Source: Ganoderma boninense (lineage: Eukaryota; Basidiomycota; Agaricomycetes; Polyporales; Polyporaceae). Taken from it: a stretch of 64,000 bases of DNA. The position numbers and the translations under genes are program-made. This document shows, one piece after another, positions 59,792-64,000 of this stretch. Location of the stretch: NCBI GenBank assembly GCA_002900995.3, contig CM035306.1, positions 1,860,001-1,924,000 of the forward strand, read 5' to 3'. The notes under the pieces were generated by a model that saw nothing but the letters and a program-made list of their open reading frames with translations, did not search any database and was not told where the DNA came from. Position 1 is the first letter of the stretch, and each line of letters starts with the position of its first letter.

Positions 59792-61102
59792 ATGTCGGCC
59801 GGAGAACCGTTCAACATCGACGGAAGCGTCCTTGAGGGAGGCGGTCAGCTTTTGCGCATTGCGGTTGGGCTATCCGCACTACTCTCCAAACCTATTTCTA
59901 TCGACAACATCCGGGCTAATCGCACCCCGCCTGGCCTGAAATACCAACACGCTGCTGGTGAGTTTCATGTTTACGATTCCGACTCGTCAATTTGACCAGC
60001 CCTTGCACAGGCCTTCGCCTTGTTGCCAACATCTGCTCTGCACATCTCAACGGGAACGATACTGGCTCGAGCTCAATCGAGTTCCACCCGCAAATCCCAC
60101 CCCAGGCATCACACCCGTACTCTGCAGATCCTGGAACAGCAGGTTCCATCGCACTCCTGCTCCAAGTCTCCCTTCCATGCCTAATCTTCTCCCCTCCCAC
60201 GGCTGGCCCATCCACCCTGCACCTTCGTGGGGGAACGAATGCCACCCAATCTCCCCAGATAGACTACACGGAACATGTGTTTCTTCCCTTCATCCAGAAG
60301 CACTTCGGCCTAGAACTCAACCTGCGAGTCGCAAAGCGCGGGTATTACCCTAAAGGCGGCGGCGAAGTGCACGTTTCAATTCCTCCTGTGGCTGGCCCCC
60401 TCCCCGCCACAACCCTCATTCAACGCGGTGAAATCAAGAGGGTCTATGGAAGGTCCTTCGTTGCCGGTTTGCCTAAATCTCTCGCCGACACCATGCGTGC
60501 AGCAGCAATCGACACGCTAGTGGAGTCGGGAATCAAGGAAAACCGAATCAAGATCGAGTCATTGCGCGAGAAGCCATCGGATGCGGTAGGGAGTGGCTCA
60601 GGTATCGTCCTTTGGGCGGAAACGTACGAAGGCTGCGTGATTGGCGGTAGTGCACTCGGGAGGAAGGGTATGGACCCCTCCAAGGTCGGACAGGAGGCTG
60701 CGCGAGAGCTTGCCAACAATCTCGCGCATGGGGGCTGCGTCGATGAGTACATGCAGGTGCGTGCCGAGGAACTTTCATGACAGTGGGACCAAAATTGAAT
60801 ACATGCCGGAATTCTAGGACCAGATGATCATCTTTCTCGCTCTGGCCCAGGGCAAGTCGAAGGTGAAAACGGGCCCTCTGACACTCCACACGAGGTAAGC
60901 TTCTCGACATCTGCATTGCGTCGTATCGCCCGACTTATCACAAGCCAGAACTGCGATATGGGTCATCGAGCAGCTTTCGTCCGCCAAGTTTCACATTGAG
61001 GAGACCGAAAGTGGCGCGATCATCGAATGCGAGGGCATAGGCTACGTACCACCTCCGTATGACCTCGCGCTTCCGCCTACCTCCTCATCAGGCAATACAT
61101 AA
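59792..61102 (+). CDS. RTC1-like: RNA 3'-terminal phosphate cyclase (RtcA/RTCA)
   Basis: The enzyme converts RNA 3'-phosphate to a 2',3'-cyclic phosphate through a covalent His-AMP. The full length is visible: [20 protein letters not shown] at 59792, [20 protein letters not shown] across the first intron, [79 protein letters not shown], and [17 protein letters not shown]. The last motif holds the predicted nucleophilic His. The protein ends in TSSSGNT at TAA 61100-61102. Introns are few: about 59959-60009, 60755-60817 and 60895-60948. Length (about 385 aa) is normal for the cyclase rather than the rRNA-processing RCL1 branch, and the active-site region is cyclase-like. Confidence 0.92.
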
Positions 61103-61956
61103 GACATACGCCCCTTCTTGACCCCGCTGTCAACACGAGTACATATGTATGTTCTATGAACACTGCCCCTTGGCGTTTCCTTGCGCGCCAAGTATCTCCG
61201 AGGCCCACACATCAGTACATAAATACCCACACAAGGTGTTGGGCTGCGGAATCGGAAATGATCTACGTTGTGTAAGCGAATGACTCCTTAACGGCTTCCT
61301 TCAGAGATGAGATGTCGATAATCGACAGCGCAGAAAGGGTATTATTGGTCCTCGCGATTGACAGCCGTTTGGTGGCACTGAACAGGTTCACCCGCAACTA
61401 AACCTTACCGGACCCCTAAGCTTCAACCACAGCGTCGATGTCACCATCTTATCCATAGTCGGGAATTGCTCAAAGTGCATAACATGGCCGTCAATGCCGG
61501 AGACCTCAGTTGGTACGCGTTCCCCTGAAAAACCACACCAACACACTCGTGTCGAAATACTCACAACCACTGCGAAATTGAGCGGGTTCTGGGCATGCAT
61601 ACATTGTCCGATGCCGGGTATACTAGGGCATACTCGTACATCCATATTCCTATTGTTGCTAAACATCCACGACCACAACGAATACAACTGCTGTGAAAGA
61701 TGCCTAAAACAACACCTGCAGGGAAACGAGGCTCACGTAAAGACAGTCAAAGAAGGGAAATGCGAGGTGCGGGCAACAACGGATGCCCTGTAGTCTAAGG
61801 AAACAAAACAATGCGCCGTATGGTAACCCTGAGAAGGAAGGCGAAGGCCGTATGTAGAAACCCGAGACGAAGTTAAACTATTAGTGCCAAAGCAGGTCGT
61901 GAAATTGTTCGTCAAGTACGTAACGACAGTGGAAGGTTGCACCAGGGCGAAGTTAC
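61103..61956. other. Intergenic, possible degenerate gene fragments
   Basis: 850 bp between convergent genes. Minus-strand pieces look exon-like: a QNPLNFAVVG/NAYQLRSPALTAML pair joined by a 41-nt GT-AG intron (about 61523-61563), and a 40-codon open stretch ending near 61275 (SIIDISSLKEAVKESFAYTT). No frame joins them cleanly and stops interrupt, so a decayed membrane-protein gene is possible but unproven. Confidence 0.3.
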
Positions 61957-64000
61957 CTACAGTGCCCAAGTCCATATCCTCAAGAGGACAGCCGACAGGA
62001 TGGCAGAGTACACTGCTGACATGGCCACCGATCCAAGTCTTTGCAGCTGTGCGCCATTGGAGCTGGAAACTCCCTGCGCACTTCCTGTGGATGTCGTCGT
62101 CGTGAGGGTGTGCCCGCAGATACCGGAACCGGCGAGTAGAGCGTCGGGGACGATGACTGCAGGCTTCCCGCCCTTGACGTAGCTGACCTCAAGAGTGCCG
62201 CCACTACCGATCGCGAACTGGCTGCAGGATAGGATGCTGTGGGAGGCCGCAGGTGAACATAGGCAAATCAAACTGGCTTTTAGGCAGGAAAAAACGTACT
62301 CGGTAGTCGGTGTGCTAGGCTTCATGCCTGTGTAGGACCAAATAGTGACGTTCGCAGGCTAGGACAACAACACACGGTCAAACATCCGGTGGCGATGCAT
62401 CGGGGGCAAGCGCAAAGACTTACGGGAGAACCGACATTTGTCAGCACGGTGATGACCGGTCCCTTGGTGAACATGATGCTCTGGGTAGTCGCACTAAGCA
62501 CCTGCACCTGCGTGGTGATCCAACTGGAGGAGCTGCTGATCATGAAGTTCCGGAACTGGTTGAGCTTCGCGATGACCTCGTAGCTGGCGGTGTTGGCGTA
62601 TCCAGACGGCCATAGCGGCTCGCGGTTGTACTATCGATATCACTAAGTAACCGTCGAGGAGAGGCGAGGGGTATCTGATACGTACAGGATCTGCGTTGCC
62701 ATTGAAACCCTGCTCCTGTCCGTAGTAGACAATAGGGATGCTGGGATTAGGGTTAGCAATCTGTTCCACCAAAGCGTGAGACAATATGCACCCGTCAGAC
62801 ATGAAACTGAATGTCATCGCGTTCCACATGGTTTGCTGGTCGACGGAGAGGCTGGCCCAGCGAGGAACGTCCTGGTCTTCGAGGAAATTTCCGAGCAGGG
62901 TAGGATCCTACGGTAGCACCAATGTGGTTAGCAACTGCATCCGACTGTGGTAAATGTGAAGGCTTACTGAGGACTTCGCTTTGATCTGAGTAATCATGTC
63001 GGTGAGTGCGCTGATGTTCTGCGGCCCGGGAATAGTGAAGGCGGAGACGAGCGCATTGTACATTGGGTAGTTGAGGATGGCATCGAGAGCTTGCGACCCC
63101 TGCCATTGTAGTGCTTGTCTGTCGACCCATCTCATGAAGACCCTATTCCCGTCGGAAGAAACGCGCTATACACTTACCCGGGATCGTCGTCGAACACCTC
63201 CCCAATACAGTACACGCCTGCCGCGCCGCAAAACTGGGGCCAGAAATCCATGTTCACGTGCCTACAACATGTGGTCAGCGGTCCGCAATATTATTAGACC
63301 GCGAGTGAAAGCTCACTTCGCCGCTAATACGCGGGATGAACGTCGGAGAGGTTGTTTAGAGTTGAATGAAAACTATGCGGAATGGAAGCGTTCTGATTGT
63401 GCTCACCGTCAATGCGCAGACCGTCAATTTGAAACTCCTGTACGAGAGCCTTTATCCATGAGGAGTATGCTGACACAACGCCGGGATCTTGGGTTTTCAC
63501 ATCCGGAAGGGTGACGTTCAAATCACCGAGCCAACAGTTCTGTTCGCTGGTCGTGTTTCCCCATTGAATTGGGCAGTACGAATGATACTGGGACTGCGGC
63601 GTGGCAACAGTCACTTTCACAGGAGTACATCCTAAAGGAGCAAGGCACATACCTGGTCCTTGAACATATATGTTGATAGGTCCGACAAATCCGTCTTAAG
63701 ACCCATCACGTTGTTGACAACGACATCCACCATGAGGAACCTATTGCCACATTCCCACGTAAGATTCTCAGGGTACAGACATGGCCGACGGCGTGAAAGA
63801 AGCGGCCGGCGCGGCGGCGTTCAAACGTGGAAAACTCACATGCCACGGCGGTGGACCTCGTCGGACAGAGCCTTGAGGTCGTCGGCCGTACCAAATCGTG
63901 AGTTGAGTTTAGTGGCGTCGGCAATCCAGTACCCATGGTAGGGGTCACCATAGGGCGTGCGCGCACCCTCATAGTTTTGGGAGACCGGGCTGATCCAAAC
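61957..64000 (-). CDS. GPI-anchored GH13 protein, AgtA-like alpha-glucanotransferase rather than amylase (5' partial)
   Basis: The fold is alpha-amylase GH13 subfamily 1. Readable blocks are [20 protein letters not shown] and [19 protein letters not shown], region [31 protein letters not shown], the region II nucleophile segment FQIDGLRID, then [20 protein letters not shown] (region III Glu). Region [18 protein letters not shown] and [15 protein letters not shown] follow. The canonical active-site His residues of region I (usually NH) and region IV (usually ENHD) are replaced by Asn and Gln. The same loss is known in the GPI-anchored fungal Agt/Aah enzymes, which transfer rather than hydrolyse alpha-glucan. 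The C-terminus has a Thr/Ser-rich stretch, SSNGAQ as candidate omega site and a hydrophobic tail ([20 protein letters not shown]), consistent with a GPI anchor. The N-terminus is beyond the window. Confidence 0.85.

Noticed and set aside
60719..60770. Loss of the catalytic His in the RNA cyclase (VDEYMQDQ with Tyr)
   Set aside because: The nucleophilic His of the family lies in the later LHTRTAI motif, which is intact. Tyr at this site also occurs in eukaryotic cyclases.

Overview
This is nuclear DNA of a filamentous basidiomycete, most likely a white-rot wood-decay agaricomycete such as a polypore. The evidence is intron-dense genes with short GT-AG introns of about 50-80 nt, GC-rich codon use, a classical secreted laccase, plant-wall and storage-glucan enzymes, a sugar transporter, and a seven-helix type membrane protein of a kind expanded in mushrooms. 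Species cannot be fixed from the sequence alone.

Layout. 1-783 (+) is the 3' end of ATP12, an F1-ATPase assembly factor. 1047-3483 (-) is a secreted carboxylesterase/lipase. 3862-5823 (-) is tRNA dimethylallyltransferase (MOD5 type) and 6044-7133 (-) is splicing factor PRP38 with an RS tail. 7468-8917 (-) is a secreted SurE-like phosphatase and 10100-11207 (-) is the meiotic recombination factor MND1. A 2.25 kb gap then carries a Tc1/mariner-type MITE (11814-12196). 13462-16461 (+) is an Rco1-like double-PHD protein and 16963-19781 (+) is a phosphoglucomutase/phosphopentomutase. 19907-22083 (-) is the MCM-binding protein MCMBP and 22566-24772 (-) is a laccase. 25366-26374 (-) is a protein with a possible chorismate-lyase (UbiC) fold. 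27086-34365 (+) is NOT1, the CCR4-NOT scaffold. 34676-38306 (-) is a large alpha/beta hydrolase and 38913-40295 (+) a GH105/GH88-like hydrolase. 40837-42467 (-) is a multi-pass membrane protein, divergent from an MFS sugar transporter at 43243-45242 (+). 45918-47494 and 52076-53656 (+) are two CDC50/LEM3 flippase subunits that bracket a GH89 alpha-N-acetylglucosaminidase (49302-51677, +). 54183-56104 (+) is an F-box protein, meeting a HOOK-family dynein adaptor (56101-59490, -) tail to tail. 59792-61102 (+) is RNA 3'-terminal phosphate cyclase. 61957-64000 (-) is a GPI-anchored GH13 protein cut by the window edge.

Most loci are housekeeping genes with no operon-like logic. The laccase, carboxylesterase, GH105/GH88-like enzyme, GH89, GH13 and sugar transporter fit a saprotroph that digests wood and recycles glycans.

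The most unusual feature lies between the first CDC50 gene and the GH89 gene (47916-48483). Five near-identical 76-78 nt units alternate with unrelated 37-52 nt segments. Read on the minus strand, every unit has the anatomy of a spliceosomal intron (GTGAGTACTG start, CTGAG branch-like site, CACAG end). Here the introns are conserved and the exons are not, which is the reverse of normal and resembles introner-like elements. Two other points deserve attention. The terminal GH13 enzyme lacks both conserved active-site histidines, which points to a glucanotransferase rather than an amylase. MND1 contains a 15-nt microexon.
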